DNA of 64,000 bases from positions 1-64,000 of the forward strand of contig NZ_BBYA01000012.1 of the NCBI RefSeq assembly GCF_001050275.1. The letters run 5' to 3'. Shown here piece by piece: positions 17,365 through 27,261 of the stretch. The stretch is from Leptolinea tardivitalis (GTDB lineage: Bacteria > Chloroflexota > Anaerolineae > Anaerolineales > Anaerolineaceae). The notes under the pieces were generated by a model, which was not told the DNA's origin, did not search any database, and saw only the letters and a program-made list of their open reading frames with translations. The position numbers and the translations under genes are program-made. Position 1 is the first letter of the stretch. Every line of letters begins with the position of its first letter.

Positions 17365-19299
17365 ATGGAAATTGAAAGTACGAATGGAGCCATAATTCTG
17401 GAGCCCGGTAGTTTTACCAAACCTCCAAAAACCTGGCGTAACTGGCTGATTGGAAATCCACTCCAAACAGCGGATGCACCCAATCAGACTATCGGCAAAT
17501 TGATTGGTCTGGCGGTTTTTGCCTCTGATGCCCTGTCTTCCACCGCCTATGCCACCCAGGAAATCCTGATGATCCTGGCGTACGCCGGTGCATCGGCTTT
17601 AACGTATGTATTCCCGATTTCGCTGGCGATCGTGACGTTAATGGTCATTGTGTCCATTTCTTACGAGCAGACTATCCATGCCTATCCGGGTGGCGGTGGT
17701 GCCTATATTGTAGCTCGTGACAACCTGGGCGAACTCCCTGCGCAGACGGCCGGTGCAGCACTTTTGACAGATTACATCCTTACGGTGGCTGTTTCCATCT
17801 CTTCCGGGGTGGCGCAGATCACATCGGCGTTCCCGGTATTATTCCCCTTCCGCGTTGAAATTGCGGTAGGTATGGTTCTGTTTGTAATGCTGATCAATTT
17901 GCGCGGCGTAAAGGAATCAGGAACGGCTTTTGCCATCCCTACCTATTTCTTTGTCATAACCATGTTCATCACTGTGGGTGTCGGGTTCTTCAAGTATCTC
18001 ACCGGCACTCTGGGAACTGTTGTCAACCCGCCTGCATTTGAAACTGCCGGTCTCCTGACGGCTGTAACTCCCTTCCTGTTATTACATGCCTTCTCCAGCG
18101 GCACTTCTGCCCTTACCGGTATTGAAGCCATTTCCAACGGCATTACTGCATTTAAGGAACCGCGCAGCAAGAATGCCGGCATCACATTGATCTGGATGTC
18201 ATCCATTCTGGCTACACTCTTCCTGGGGATATCCTTCCTGGTAAGCCCGATCCATGCTGTTCCATCGGAATCAGAAACGGTGATTTCGCAGCTTGCCCGT
18301 ACTGTGTTTGATGGCCAGGGTCCGCTTTATCTGGCGCTTATCTCTGGAACGGCCGTTATTTTGATCATGGCTGCCAACACGGCTTTTGCAGATTTTCCGC
18401 GGCTTTCCGCTCTGCATGCGGGAGACGGCTTCCTGCCCCGGCAGATGACCTTTCGCGGGAGCCGCCTGGTGTATTCCCGCGGAATCATCACTCTGGCTGC
18501 TGTATCCAGCATGCTCATCATTATTTTTCAGGCCAGTGTTACCCGGCTGATTCCCCTGTATGCCATCGGCGTATTCCTCTCCTTCTCTCTGTCACAGGCA
18601 GGTATGGCCTTGCGCTGGTGGAAATCCGGTCACCTGAAAGATGGTGAACAGATTGTCGAGCCTGGTTCCATTGTCACCCACGATGAGAAATGGCTGGGGA
18701 AACTCTTTATTAATGGTTTCGGTTCCCTCTGCACCTTTGTAGTGATGGTGGTGTTTGGAATTACAAAATTTAAAGACGGCGCCTGGATCATCATTATTCT
18801 CATCCCCGTACTTGTGACCATCTTTTTCTCAATCCATCATCATTATAAGAATCTGGCGAAGAAGCTCTCATTGCAAAACTATCATTCGACGACCATAAAA
18901 CGCCACCGTGTGATCGTTTTGATTGCCGGTGTTCACCGCGGCTCTCTGGCAGCCTTATCCTACGCACGCACTCTGTCTGAAGATGTGACTTCTGTACACG
19001 TATCAACCGATCCTGTGGAATCCAAAAAAGTAAAAGAAAAATGGGAATTGTATGGCGAAGGTACGCGGCTGGTGATACTTGATTCCCCTTACCGCCTGTT
19101 GGTGGAGCCGGTGATGGACTATATTTCAAAACTGCTAGAAATGCGCCAGCCGAATGAGATTGTTACCGTTGTGGTTCCTCAATTTGTACCCAAACACTGG
19201 TGGGAAAACTTCCTGCATAACCAGACGGCGCTGATGCTGCGCATGGGTTTCATTTTTAAACCTGGCCTGGTTATTATTGAGGTACCTTATCAGGTCTAA
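17365..19299 (+). CDS. APC-superfamily permease, KimA-like
   Basis: This is a 644-residue transporter with about 12 membrane helices (residues 45-495) and a cytosolic C-terminal domain of about 140 residues (KRHRVIVLIAGVHRGSLAAL onward) with a Rossmann/USP-like pattern. The motif FASDALSSTAYATQEILMIL and the overall layout resemble KimA (YdaO), a high-affinity K+ importer regulated by c-di-AMP in Bacillus, and related amino-acid/polyamine permeases. Substrate is therefore potassium or an amino acid; the former is favoured by the C-terminal domain. No c-di-AMP riboswitch was recognised in the 231 bp upstream. Confidence 0.8.
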   Translation: MEIESTNGAIILEPGSFTKPPKTWRNWLIGNPLQTADAPNQTIGKLIGLAVFASDALSSTAYATQEILMILAYAGASALTYVFPISLAIVTLMVIVSISYEQTIHAYPGGGGAYIVARDNLGELPAQTAGAALLTDYILTVAVSISSGVAQITSAFPVLFPFRVEIAVGMVLFVMLINLRGVKESGTAFAIPTYFFVITMFITVGVGFFKYLTGTLGTVVNPPAFETAGLLTAVTPFLLLHAFSSGTSALTGIEAISNGITAFKEPRSKNAGITLIWMSSILATLFLGISFLVSPIHAVPSESETVISQLARTVFDGQGPLYLALISGTAVILIMAANTAFADFPRLSALHAGDGFLPRQMTFRGSRLVYSRGIITLAAVSSMLIIIFQASVTRLIPLYAIGVFLSFSLSQAGMALRWWKSGHLKDGEQIVEPGSIVTHDEKWLGKLFINGFGSLCTFVVMVVFGITKFKDGAWIIIILIPVLVTIFFSIHHHYKNLAKKLSLQNYHSTTIKRHRVIVLIAGVHRGSLAALSYARTLSEDVTSVHVSTDPVESKKVKEKWELYGEGTRLVILDSPYRLLVEPVMDYISKLLEMRQPNEIVTVVVPQFVPKHWWENFLHNQTALMLRMGFIFKPGLVIIEVPYQV

Positions 19300-19333
19300 C
19301 CATTTCACAACATCAGGTGTTGGTTCCCTCTAC

Positions 19334-19360
19334 ATCAGCCCGGTAGTCAGCCGGGCTGAT
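19334..19360 (+). terminator. GC-rich hairpin after the permease
   Basis: A perfect 10-bp stem ATCAGCCCGG (19334-19343) pairs with CCGGGCTGAT (19351-19360), with a 7-nt loop. It lacks a strong T run, so it may help termination or protect the transcript end. Confidence 0.5.
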
Positions 19361-19386
19361 ATGTTTAATTCCCGATGATTTAAAGA

Positions 19387-19419
19387 AAAAGGGAGTGCAC
19401 TCTGTCTGCACTCCCTTTT
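19387..19419. terminator. bidirectional intrinsic terminator
   Basis: The 13-bp stem AAAAGGGAGTGCA (19387-19399) pairs with TGCACTCCCTTTT (19407-19419), with loop CTCTGTC. A-rich and T-rich sides flank the stem, so it can end transcripts from both the permease (+) and the arabinose operon (-). Confidence 0.85.
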
Positions 19420-19462
19420 ATATACCATCATCCAGCGAGGTCAATATTCTTCAAGAGGAAGA

Positions 19463-20968
19463 TCAGAGTCCTTTGGCCAGATGATAATACAGGTCATTCC
19501 ATTTCAATTCTTGTTTGAAGCGGTCGAGGTCTAGGCTGTTATCAATGCCTACATATTCAATTCCGGCCATGTCAGCGAAATCACGCAGGTGCTGCTGGGT
19601 GAGTGAATAGCTGAAGCTGGTGTGATGGGCACCGCCGGCATAGATCCAGGCGGCAGCGGCGCGCTTAAGGTCGGGCTGGGGAGCCCACAGGGCGCGGGCA
19701 ACCGGCAGTTTAGGCAGCGGATGCTCGGTGGGAACCACGTCTACCTGGCTGACGATCAGACGGAAGCGGTCACCCAGATCGATGAGAGAGGCAGCCACAG
19801 CCGGGCCGGTTTGTGAATCGAAGATCAGACGGGCGGGGTCAGCCTTGCCGCCAATACCCAGGGGAAGAACTTCCAGCCGGGGTTTTCCGGTGGCAATGGA
19901 GGGGCAGACTTCCAGCATGTGTGCGCCCAGAATGCGGTCGCCTTTGGGGCTGAAGTGGTAGGTGTAATCTTCCATAAAGCTGACGCCGCCTTTGAGACCG
20001 GCATTCATCACTTTCATGGTACGTACCAGGGCGGCAGTTTTCCAATCGCCTTCTGCACCGAAACCATATCCATCGGCCATCAAACGCTGGCAGGCAATAC
20101 CGGGCAGCTGTACCAGTCCGTGCAGGTCTTCAAATGTGGTGGTGAAAGCGGTGAATCCACCGGCTTCCAGGAAGCGGCGCATTCCAATCTCGATCCGGGC
20201 GGCTTCCCGCACAGAGGCATGTTTTTCTTTGCCGGGCATGAGGTTGGGGGCGACTTCGTAGGTATCCAGGTATTCTTTAACCAATTTATCAACATCGGCA
20301 TCGCTGGCTTCGTTCACCACTTTGACCAGATCACCAATGCCATATCCGTTTACGCAATACCCGAATTGGATCTGAGCGGAAACCTTGTTGCCTTCTGTGA
20401 CGGCCACTTCGCGCATGTTATCGCCGAAACGGGCCAGTTTCATCTTTTTGGCATCAGCCAGGGCGCAGGCAGAGCGGCTCCAGTCTCCGATTTCTTTTTG
20501 CACAGCTTGATCCTGCCAGTGGCCGACGATGACATGGCGGTCAAGGCGCATGCGTGCACCGATGAACCCGAATTCGCGGTCGCCGTGGGCAGACTGGTGC
20601 AGGTTCATGTAATCCATGTCAATTTCTGACCAGGGGATTTCACGGTAATACTGGGTGTGCAGGTGAGCCATGGGTTTCTGCAAAACCTTCAAGCCGTTGA
20701 TCCATTTCTTGGCCGGTGAGAAGGTGTGCATCCAGGTGATAATGCCGGCGCATTTGTCATCGGCATTGGCTTCAAGGCACAAACGGGTGATATCTTCCAC
20801 AGTGGTCATTACAGGTTTGTAGATTACCCGTGTGGGGATCACGGCGCTGGCATCTAAAGCAGCAGCCATTTCTTTGGAGTGGGCAGCGATTTCGTTCAAT
20901 ACCTCTGGTCCATAGAGGTGCTGGCTGCCGGTTACGAACCAAACTTCATATTGTTTTAGATCGATCAT
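19463..20968 (-). CDS. araA: L-arabinose isomerase
   Basis: AraA converts L-arabinose to L-ribulose, the first step of bacterial arabinose use, with Mn2+ as cofactor. The 501-residue length equals that of the family. Diagnostic regions are [16 protein letters not shown] at the N-terminus, [49 protein letters not shown] and [12 protein letters not shown] with the metal-binding Glu residues, and [12 protein letters not shown] with the C-terminal His. Two ATG codons stand at the start; the second (20968) is better spaced from the GAGG site. It is the last gene of the operon and ends before a strong terminator. Confidence 0.96.
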   Translation of the reverse strand: MIDLKQYEVWFVTGSQHLYGPEVLNEIAAHSKEMAAALDASAVIPTRVIYKPVMTTVEDITRLCLEANADDKCAGIITWMHTFSPAKKWINGLKVLQKPMAHLHTQYYREIPWSEIDMDYMNLHQSAHGDREFGFIGARMRLDRHVIVGHWQDQAVQKEIGDWSRSACALADAKKMKLARFGDNMREVAVTEGNKVSAQIQFGYCVNGYGIGDLVKVVNEASDADVDKLVKEYLDTYEVAPNLMPGKEKHASVREAARIEIGMRRFLEAGGFTAFTTTFEDLHGLVQLPGIACQRLMADGYGFGAEGDWKTAALVRTMKVMNAGLKGGVSFMEDYTYHFSPKGDRILGAHMLEVCPSIATGKPRLEVLPLGIGGKADPARLIFDSQTGPAVAASLIDLGDRFRLIVSQVDVVPTEHPLPKLPVARALWAPQPDLKRAAAAWIYAGGAHHTSFSYSLTQQHLRDFADMAGIEYVGIDNSLDLDRFKQELKWNDLYYHLAKGL

Positions 20969-20983
20969 CATTTCCTCACTCGC

Positions 20984-21625
20984 CTACTGGCCATAGATAT
21001 GCGTGTAGCGGTAATGCAATTTTTCCACATTTTCCTTTGAGATCGGAATGACCGATCCCAATTGTTTCGCGATCCAAACGGTGTGAGCGGCATCTTCTAC
21101 CATCACGGCACTCTTGACAGCCGCCCTGGCGGAATCTCCAATGGTGAATACACCATGATTCTGAATCAGGCAGGCGGTTGACATGCCAATGTTATCCAGA
21201 ACTTCCTTGCCTATGGCATCATCCCCGATCAGCACAAAACCGCCGCAGGGAATATCGCAGCCGAATTCGTCTCCCATAGAGGTAAGGACACAGGGAATGG
21301 GTTGCCCGACGGCGGCAAAAGCGGTGGCATAGTTGGAATGTGTATGTACCATGCCAAAAACGTCTGCCCGGTGTTTGTAAACATAAATATGACTGAATGC
21401 ATCAGACGATGGTTTGTACTTGCCTTCAACCACTTTGCCATCCAGATCCATCACCACCATATGTTCTGGCCCCATGCCTTCATAGGGCACACCAGAGGCT
21501 TTGATTACGATCAATCCGGTCTCCGGGTCACGGGCGGAAACATTGCCGCCCGTCCAGACAACCAGATGGTTTTCGACAAGCTTCATGTGCAGATCAACCA
21601 GTTCTTTTTTCAAGTTTTCTAACAT
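20984..21625 (-). CDS. araD: L-ribulose-5-phosphate 4-epimerase
   Basis: AraD converts L-ribulose 5-phosphate to D-xylulose 5-phosphate. It belongs to the class II aldolase family and uses a divalent metal, usually Zn2+. The 213-residue protein shows the phosphate-binding TGGNVSARDPETGL, the metal ligands HTHSNYATAFAA, and LIQNHGVFTIG with the third His. Typical AraD length is about 230, so it is slightly short at the C-terminus but complete. An AAAGGAG site precedes its ATG. It lies 15 bp before araA and 17 bp after araB in the same operon. Confidence 0.94.
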   Translation of the reverse strand: MLENLKKELVDLHMKLVENHLVVWTGGNVSARDPETGLIVIKASGVPYEGMGPEHMVVMDLDGKVVEGKYKPSSDAFSHIYVYKHRADVFGMVHTHSNYATAFAAVGQPIPCVLTSMGDEFGCDIPCGGFVLIGDDAIGKEVLDNIGMSTACLIQNHGVFTIGDSARAAVKSAVMVEDAAHTVWIAKQLGSVIPISKENVEKLHYRYTHIYGQ

Positions 21626-21642
21626 TAAATTCTCCTTTACGG

Positions 21643-23310
21643 CTAATGAACACTGGCTTTAATAGCTTTTAACCGTTTCATGGCGTCATTCGCACCGCGG
21701 CCGAAATAGTCATGCAAAATTACGTACTCACTGTAGAGCTTTTCGTACACTTTCTGGTTTTCAGGGATAGGTGTGTACACAACATCTTTGATGGCGGCCA
21801 TGGCTTTGGCGGCATCCACAATGCTGGCATATCCGCCGGCTGTCTTACCGGCTGCCACAGCGCCAAACATGGCAGAACCCAGAGCAGGAGTCTGTTTGGA
21901 CGCACTGACCTTCAACGGAACGCCGATCACATCTGCATAAATCTGCATCAGCAGATGGTTTTTATCCGGCAGCCCGCCGCAGGCCACCAGTTCTTTGATC
22001 GGTACACCATTTTTCTGGAAGGTCTCGATGATCATGCGTTTGCCGTAAGCGGTGGCTTCGATGAGTGCCCGGTACATTTCTTCGGGTTTGGTCGACAGAG
22101 TCATACCCAGCATCAAACCAGTGAGGTTGACATCTACCAGCACAGAGCGGTTTCCGTTCCACCAATCCAGGGCGACCAGGCCGCTTTCGCCGGGTTTCAA
22201 CCGGGCGGCTTTTTCTTCGAGCAGATTGTGGATATCGATCTTGCGTTCGGCGGCTTCCTGCTGGTAAGCGGCTGGAACACAGTTCTCAACAAACCAGGCA
22301 AAATGATCCCCCACGCAGGATTGACCGGCTTCGTAGCCAAAATACCCGGGGATGATGCCATCTTCCACGTAGCCGCACATACCGGGGACAATGTGTTCTT
22401 CGGTTCCCAGCACCATATCGCAGGTGGATGTTCCCATGATCATCACCATGCGGCCTGGTTCGGTCACCGTGGCGGCGGGAACGGCCACATGAGCATCCAC
22501 ATTCGCCACAGCTACGGCCGTTCCCGGAATCAATCCGGTCCAGGCAGCCGCTTCATCACTCAACCCGCCGGCTTTTTGACCGATAGGAACGATATGTGTA
22601 GACATTTTTTCTTCCACAATATTCTCGATCAAAGGATTCAGGGCTTTAAAGAACTTTTTGGAGGGGAATCCCTCACGTTTTGACCAGATGGCTTTATAGC
22701 CGGCTGTGCAGGAATTGCGGGTTTCAACACCGGTCAGACGCCATACCACCCAGTCGGCGGCTTCAATAAGCCGGTCAGCGGCTTTATAGATGTCTGGAGC
22801 TTCATTGGCGATTTGAAGGGCTTTGGAGAAGAACCACTCGGAAGAAATTTTTCCGCCATACCTGTCAAGCCAGGATTCGCCCATTTCACGGGCTGTCTTG
22901 TTGATCAAATCTGCTTCGGGTTGGGCAGCGTGGTGTTTCCAGAGCTTCACCCAGGCATGGGGATTTTTGCGATATTCGGGGAGGTCACACAGGGGAGTGC
23001 CATCTGCCTTTGTGGGCAGCATGGTGCAGGCGGTGAAATCGATGCCCAGACCGATTACATCTTCTGGCTTTACTCCAGAGGTGCGCAATACGTCTGGAAT
23101 GGTCTTTTGAAAGGTGCGGATATAGTCATCCGGGTCCTGAAGCGCCCAATCAAGGTCTAATCGAATATCCGAATCGGGTAATTTTTCATCAATTACGCTA
23201 TGAGAATACGGATAGACAGATGTGGCAATTTCTTTCCCGTTACTGATATCCACCAGAACTGCCCGTCCGGATTCACTTCCAAAATCAACTCCAATGGTGT
23301 ATCTGGGCAT
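21643..23310 (-). CDS. araB: L-ribulokinase
   Basis: AraB phosphorylates L-ribulose with ATP. The 555-residue protein is an FGGY-family kinase: the N-terminal phosphate loop is [15 protein letters not shown], the Asp of [14 protein letters not shown] is in the substrate region, and the adenosine-binding part has [20 protein letters not shown]. Length and the [10 protein letters not shown] motif favour ribulokinase over xylulokinase. The start has a strong AGGAGGG site. It is followed by araD after 17 bp. Confidence 0.95.
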   Translation of the reverse strand: MPRYTIGVDFGSESGRAVLVDISNGKEIATSVYPYSHSVIDEKLPDSDIRLDLDWALQDPDDYIRTFQKTIPDVLRTSGVKPEDVIGLGIDFTACTMLPTKADGTPLCDLPEYRKNPHAWVKLWKHHAAQPEADLINKTAREMGESWLDRYGGKISSEWFFSKALQIANEAPDIYKAADRLIEAADWVVWRLTGVETRNSCTAGYKAIWSKREGFPSKKFFKALNPLIENIVEEKMSTHIVPIGQKAGGLSDEAAAWTGLIPGTAVAVANVDAHVAVPAATVTEPGRMVMIMGTSTCDMVLGTEEHIVPGMCGYVEDGIIPGYFGYEAGQSCVGDHFAWFVENCVPAAYQQEAAERKIDIHNLLEEKAARLKPGESGLVALDWWNGNRSVLVDVNLTGLMLGMTLSTKPEEMYRALIEATAYGKRMIIETFQKNGVPIKELVACGGLPDKNHLLMQIYADVIGVPLKVSASKQTPALGSAMFGAVAAGKTAGGYASIVDAAKAMAAIKDVVYTPIPENQKVYEKLYSEYVILHDYFGRGANDAMKRLKAIKASVH

Positions 23311-23318
23311 AGACCCTC

Positions 23319-24317
23319 CTATACAGAAATAATGATTTTTAACCCTTCCCGCCGGGAAGCCAGTTGAAATGCCTGATTGCTCTGATCGAGCGGAAACCGG
23401 TGGGTGACCAGGGATGCCACATCCACCTTTTTTGAAGCCACAAGCTCAATGGCTCGTGGGTATGAATCTTTCATACGCCGTACCATCTTGATGGTCAAAC
23501 CTTTGCGGCGGGCGAGGGAGGCATTGAATTCAGTATGGTCATCTTCAGGGATGCCCACCAGCATGACCTTGCCGCCCGGAACGGCCAGATGAAAGGCCGT
23601 GTTGACGGCATCTGCCTCGCCGGAGGCATCAAAAGCCGCATCCACTCCGCGGCCGCCGGTAGCATCAAACAATTCGTCAATGCAGGTGGTTGAATGAACT
23701 TGAAACGCCCGGTCTGCACCAAACTTGAGGGCGGCTTCCACCCTGTGGGGTAAAGGATCAGTGGCAATAATCTGCCGGGTGCCCGCCAACCGGGCCAGTT
23801 GAATAATGAGCAGCCCGATGGGTCCACAACCAAAAACGCCGACCGTCATCCCGATTTTGACATGAGCCAGGTCAAGGGCATGCAAGGCGATACCCAGTGG
23901 TTCAAGCAGAGTGCCTTCGTCATGGCTGATTGATTCGGGAAGTTCATGCAGGCGGGTTGTATCCCAGGTCATCCATTCGCGCAGAGCGCCATCTTGCCCG
24001 GCATGGCCGGCAAAAATGACATGCGGGCAGATATTCGGGTGTCCGTTACGGCATTGCTCACAGGTTCCACAGGGAATGGCCGGATTGACGGCCACACGTT
24101 TTCCGTCTTCTGTTACACCAGAAAATTCATGGCCCAGCACCAGCGGCCGGTCAAGCCTGGCATTTCCCCCCGTCCCGCCGTTTGTGAACCAGTGAAGGTC
24201 TGAACCGCATATTCCCACTGACTTTACCTGCAATAAACTTTCATTCCCGCGAGGGGCGGGAATGGGTTCTTCAAATTGTTGCAGGTTGCCAGTGGAAACA
24301 ATGCGGATAGTTTTCAT
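23319..24317 (-). CDS. zinc-dependent sugar/polyol dehydrogenase (MDR family)
   Basis: The 332-residue medium-chain dehydrogenase has the catalytic zinc site ([16 protein letters not shown]), the four-Cys structural zinc loop ([15 protein letters not shown]) and the Rossmann motif [15 protein letters not shown]. The acidic TDP after the second strand suggests NAD preference. It overlaps the LacI gene by ATGA and lies 8 bp before araB, so it belongs to the arabinose operon. A likely substrate is a polyol or aldose linked to arabinose, such as L-arabinitol or L-arabinose itself; the sequence does not decide this. Confidence 0.85.
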   Translation of the reverse strand: MKTIRIVSTGNLQQFEEPIPAPRGNESLLQVKSVGICGSDLHWFTNGGTGGNARLDRPLVLGHEFSGVTEDGKRVAVNPAIPCGTCEQCRNGHPNICPHVIFAGHAGQDGALREWMTWDTTRLHELPESISHDEGTLLEPLGIALHALDLAHVKIGMTVGVFGCGPIGLLIIQLARLAGTRQIIATDPLPHRVEAALKFGADRAFQVHSTTCIDELFDATGGRGVDAAFDASGEADAVNTAFHLAVPGGKVMLVGIPEDDHTEFNASLARRKGLTIKMVRRMKDSYPRAIELVASKKVDVASLVTHRFPLDQSNQAFQLASRREGLKIIISV

Positions 24318-25375
24318 GGGGATTCAATATCAAATCGTGAAGATCGCACGGAGCTTTCTCTGATCAGCAATTCCGGGCTGAGGATGATCGTCCGCTGGTT
24401 TTCATGTTCAGAGTGTTCACGAGATTTTTCAATAGAATGCACGATCTCTTCGACGGCCGTGCATCCCAGAAGGTACTGGTCTAAAACAATTGTGCTGAGC
24501 GGGGTTTTGAAATAGGCAGCTTCGGGCATACCATCCATACCCACAACGCCAAGCCTGTCGGGGATATTCACATTGCCCCGATCTGATACCTGGATGACAC
24601 TCAGTGCCATCTGGTCGTTGGCGACAAAAACGGCATCCATTTCAGGGTATTGATTTAACAGTTGTTTGAATGCCACCTCACCGCTGGAAGACGACCAGTT
24701 GCCTTCTGTACTGTGATGATCCTGTGGACTCAAGCCGGCACTTTCAAGAGCGGCTTTCCAACCGGCTTTACGCTGGCGGCTTTCCCACCAGTCCATCGGA
24801 CCGGTGATATGGCCGATATGGCGGTAACCCTGTTGAAGCAGGTGTTCGGTGGCCATTCTTCCACCCAGATAATTATCAAAACTGATGATCGTCAGCCCGG
24901 GGTGGTTTTCCATTGTAAGGAAAACAATGGGAATAGGGAGATCGTTGAGTTCCTCATCGATCCATGAGCGGTTATCGCCCACTTGAGGAACAGCCCAGAT
25001 GATCCCATCTACGTGGTGGGCGGTCAAATTCTGCAACAGGGGTTTAATGTCTTCCGTATCGAATCGAGGAAGTTCTTTTAACAGGAGAGAATACCCCATC
25101 TTTTCCGATTGGAAGGTAATACCGTTCAATGTGCGGGAAGGGCCATTGAATTTAAGGCCGGCGGTGACCACCCCCAGCGTATAGGAACGCTGCTGGATCA
25201 GGCTGCGGGCGAGGGCACTGGGCTGGTACCCGAGTTTTTCAATGACCTGGTGGATTTTCTCGCGGGTATCCTCCGCCACATCCGGCCGGTCATTGATAAC
25301 ACGGGAAACAGTCTGGGTAGAAACACCCGCTGCCTGGGCAACTTCCTTAATTGTGGGTCGTTTGGTGAAATACAA
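24314..25375 (-). CDS. LacI-family regulator of the arabinose genes
   Basis: The N-terminal helix-turn-helix PTIKEVAQAAGVSTQTVSRV and hinge YQPSALARSL are typical of LacI regulators. A periplasmic-binding-like effector domain follows (about residues 60-330). No ATG fits the family's start. TTG 25375 is well spaced from AGGAAGG and begins LYFTKRPTIKEV, so it was chosen; the longer frame to 25438 would cover the operator. It is first gene of the dehydrogenase-araBDA operon. Its promoter and the divergent transporter promoter both carry related operators, so autoregulation with L-arabinose or a derivative as inducer is likely. Confidence 0.9.
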   Translation of the reverse strand: MYFTKRPTIKEVAQAAGVSTQTVSRVINDRPDVAEDTREKIHQVIEKLGYQPSALARSLIQQRSYTLGVVTAGLKFNGPSRTLNGITFQSEKMGYSLLLKELPRFDTEDIKPLLQNLTAHHVDGIIWAVPQVGDNRSWIDEELNDLPIPIVFLTMENHPGLTIISFDNYLGGRMATEHLLQQGYRHIGHITGPMDWWESRQRKAGWKAALESAGLSPQDHHSTEGNWSSSSGEVAFKQLLNQYPEMDAVFVANDQMALSVIQVSDRGNVNIPDRLGVVGMDGMPEAAYFKTPLSTIVLDQYLLGCTAVEEIVHSIEKSREHSEHENQRTIILSPELLIRESSVRSSRFDIESP

Positions 25376-25410
25376 AGCGCAGTCCCTTCCTGCTGAAAAT
25401 TCCCGGTAAC

Positions 25411-25428
25411 GGTCACGGGAACGATAAC
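25411..25428 (-). promoter_or_regulatory. LacI-type operator at the catabolic promoter
   Basis: The plus-strand sequence GGTCACGGGAACGATAAC agrees at 13 of 18 positions with the perfect operator at 25677-25694. It covers the expected transcription start of the minus-strand promoter, so a bound regulator would block it. Confidence 0.6.
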
Positions 25429-25457
25429 ATCGTAGCAAATGCGTTTTCGTTTGTCAA
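25429..25457 (-). promoter_or_regulatory. sigma-70 promoter of the lacI-dehydrogenase-araBDA operon
   Basis: On the minus strand a perfect -35 box TTGACA (25457-25452) is followed after 17 bp by TACGAT (25434-25429). Transcription would start near 25422, about 47 bases before the TTG start of the regulator. Confidence 0.75.
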
Positions 25458-25635
25458 GTTATCTTATCATAAGAAAGGGAGAAATATCACCATTTGTGGG
25501 GGGTTATACCCTGAAATAAGCCTAGAATGTCCCTGTATACGGGACAAAACCCAAGAAAAGCTGACAAAAGTGTGTTAAAGAGGTGATTAAAATCAGGATT
25601 TTCATTACAAAGGTCAGGATTTCAAAGGAATCCTA

Positions 25636-25664
25636 TTGACATTGCTGTTTTCATTTGCTAATAT
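25636..25664 (+). promoter_or_regulatory. sigma-70 promoter of the sugar ABC operon
   Basis: TTGACA at 25636-25641 and TAATAT at 25659-25664 are separated by exactly 17 bp, close to the consensus. Transcription should begin near 25671. Confidence 0.85.
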
Positions 25665-25676
25665 CTCAATGTGAAC

Positions 25677-25694
25677 GATAACGGGATCGTTATC
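25677..25694 (+). promoter_or_regulatory. LacI-type operator, perfect palindrome
   Basis: GATAACG (25677-25683), spacer GGAT, CGTTATC (25688-25694) form a perfect 7-bp inverted repeat directly after the -10 box, the usual place for LacI-family repression. Confidence 0.8.
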
Positions 25695-26057
25695 AACGAT
25701 GTATCACAATGGATAACAGAATTGGTTTTCTGATATCCGAAAGCCCAGACGGTAGTACTAAACATCAGGGAGTGATTTACCCCGGCATTTTTCGGGACTT
25801 CAAAATGGATTTCATCGCAAGGTGATCGGGTGGTTTAGTGCTTTTCCACTCCACAACTTTATAAGCAGTCTCATTTGTCAGTTCTGTTGTCTTGCGGCAA
25901 CTTTCCTGTCAACGCTGACACAACCGCAGGCAAAAGGTTTTCTGAGTATTCCGAAAAACTCGGGAGGAGGAAAAAAGAGAGAACACGATACGACTTGCTC
26001 ATCATTCATTGCATGAAACACTTTAAACTCGTACGTAATCTATGAAGGAGAAATGGG

Positions 26058-27122
26058 ATGAAAGTCTTGAAAGTTTTTGCGAACATTGCTTTACTGACCG
26101 TCTTAGCTTTTTCACTGGTTGCCTGCGCAGCCCCTGCGACCCCCGCACCTGCTGCCCCCGCTGCTGCTGAACCCGCCAAGGTAGAACCCACCAAAGCCCC
26201 CGAAGCCGCTGCACCTGCCGCTGCTGAACCTACCAAAGCAGAAAAGAAAGAATTCACCTACAGCACCATGACCATGTGCTACCCGCAGTTGGGTGCTGAA
26301 TCTGACTGGCGCACAGCCAACACCGCTTCCTTCAAGGAAACCGCCGGTGAACTTGGTGTCCGCTTGATCTTCTCCGATGCCCAGCAGAAACAGGAAAACC
26401 AGATCTCCGCTATGCGCGCCTGCATCCAGCAGGGTGTTGATATCATCGCTCTGCCTCCTGTAGTGGAAGATGGTTGGGACGCTGTTCTCCAGGAAGCCAA
26501 AGATGCCGGTATCCCCGTGATCATTGTCGACCGCTCCGTCAAAGCTGACAAATCCATGTACGCTGCCCACATCGGCTCCAACATGGTTCAGGAAGGCGAA
26601 AAAGCCGGTAACGAAATGAACAAACTCCTGCCCGATGGCGGCAAGATCGTTGAACTCTCCGGTACAACCGGTTCCGGCGCTGCCACTGGCCGTGCTGAAG
26701 GTTTCCGCAAGACCCTGAATAAGAACATCGAAATCATCGATTCCCAGACCGGTAACTTCACCCGCGCCGAAGGCAAACCCGTTATGGAAGCCTTCTTGAA
26801 GAAATATGGCAAAGACATCAAAGGTGCCTTCATTCACAATGATGACATGGCCATTGGCGCTATCGAAGCTATCAAAGCCGCCGGTTTCAAACCGGGCGAT
26901 ATCAAGATCGTCTCTGTTGACGGTACCCGCGGTGGTTTCCAGGCTATGGTGGATGGCTGGGTGCAGGCTGATGTCGAATGCAATCCCCTCCTTGGCCCCC
27001 AGACCATGGAACTTGCTTTGAACATCCTCAACGGCAAACCCTTCGATGCTGAAACCCTGACCAAAGAAGAAGTCTACTATCCTGACAAGGCTGCCGAACT
27101 GCTTCCTTCCCGCAAGTACTAG
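26058..27122 (+). CDS. sugar ABC transporter substrate-binding lipoprotein
   Basis: The protein starts with a lipoprotein signal peptide ending in LVACAAP (Cys23 is the lipidation site). An Ala/Pro/Lys/Glu-rich linker (residues 24-65) follows, then a type I periplasmic-binding domain resembling YtfQ and other pentose/galactofuranose binding proteins. Core motifs include QISAMRACIQQGVDIIALPP, PVIIVDRSV, and GAFIHNDDMAIGAIEAIKAAG. It captures the sugar outside the membrane and delivers it to the permeases encoded downstream. The shared operator with the arabinose operon points to L-arabinose or an arabinose-containing sugar. Codons are strongly biased (many GCC, ACC), suggesting high expression. 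Confidence 0.92.
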   Translation: MKVLKVFANIALLTVLAFSLVACAAPATPAPAAPAAAEPAKVEPTKAPEAAAPAAAEPTKAEKKEFTYSTMTMCYPQLGAESDWRTANTASFKETAGELGVRLIFSDAQQKQENQISAMRACIQQGVDIIALPPVVEDGWDAVLQEAKDAGIPVIIVDRSVKADKSMYAAHIGSNMVQEGEKAGNEMNKLLPDGGKIVELSGTTGSGAATGRAEGFRKTLNKNIEIIDSQTGNFTRAEGKPVMEAFLKKYGKDIKGAFIHNDDMAIGAIEAIKAAGFKPGDIKIVSVDGTRGGFQAMVDGWVQADVECNPLLGPQTMELALNILNGKPFDAETLTKEEVYYPDKAAELLPSRKY

Positions 27123-27170
27123 AATTTCCTCGCAACGTTGTAGCTTTACAGTAAGGTTGTTCCTATAATA

Positions 27171-27207
27171 AGAGAAGCGGTGTTGCCAAACCCAACGCCG
27201 CTTCTCT
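27171..27207 (+). other. strong hairpin between binding-protein and ATPase genes
   Basis: AGAGAAGCGGTGTTG (27171-27185) pairs with CAACGCCGCTTCTCT (27193-27207), 15 bp with one G-U pair and a 7-nt loop. No T run follows. It probably protects the 3' end of the binding-protein message or reduces read-through into the ATPase gene. Confidence 0.7.
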
Positions 27208-27261
27208 ACGGAAATCCCCGGCATACACGAAATAATCGAATAGCTTCAAAAGGCAGACGTT

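Larger units (their letters stand above)
25458..26057. other. divergent intergenic region and long transporter leader
   Basis: No gene is seen here. Between the promoter's probable start (near 25671) and the binding-protein ATG at 26058 lies an unusually long leader of nearly 390 bases. A short frame at 25822-26016 has no ribosome site and was not called. The leader ends in GAAGGAGAAATGGG before the ATG. No known riboswitch was recognised. Confidence 0.5.

Noticed and set aside
19919-20629. 236-codon plus-strand frame opposite araA, and a similar one opposite araB (21712-22683)
   Set aside because: Both lie wholly inside well-recognised genes on the other strand and show no family pattern.
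26112-27224. 370-codon open frame on the minus strand opposite the sugar-binding protein
   Set aside because: It is a shadow caused by the strong codon bias of the binding protein; it has no ribosome site and a low-complexity Gly/Ser-rich end.
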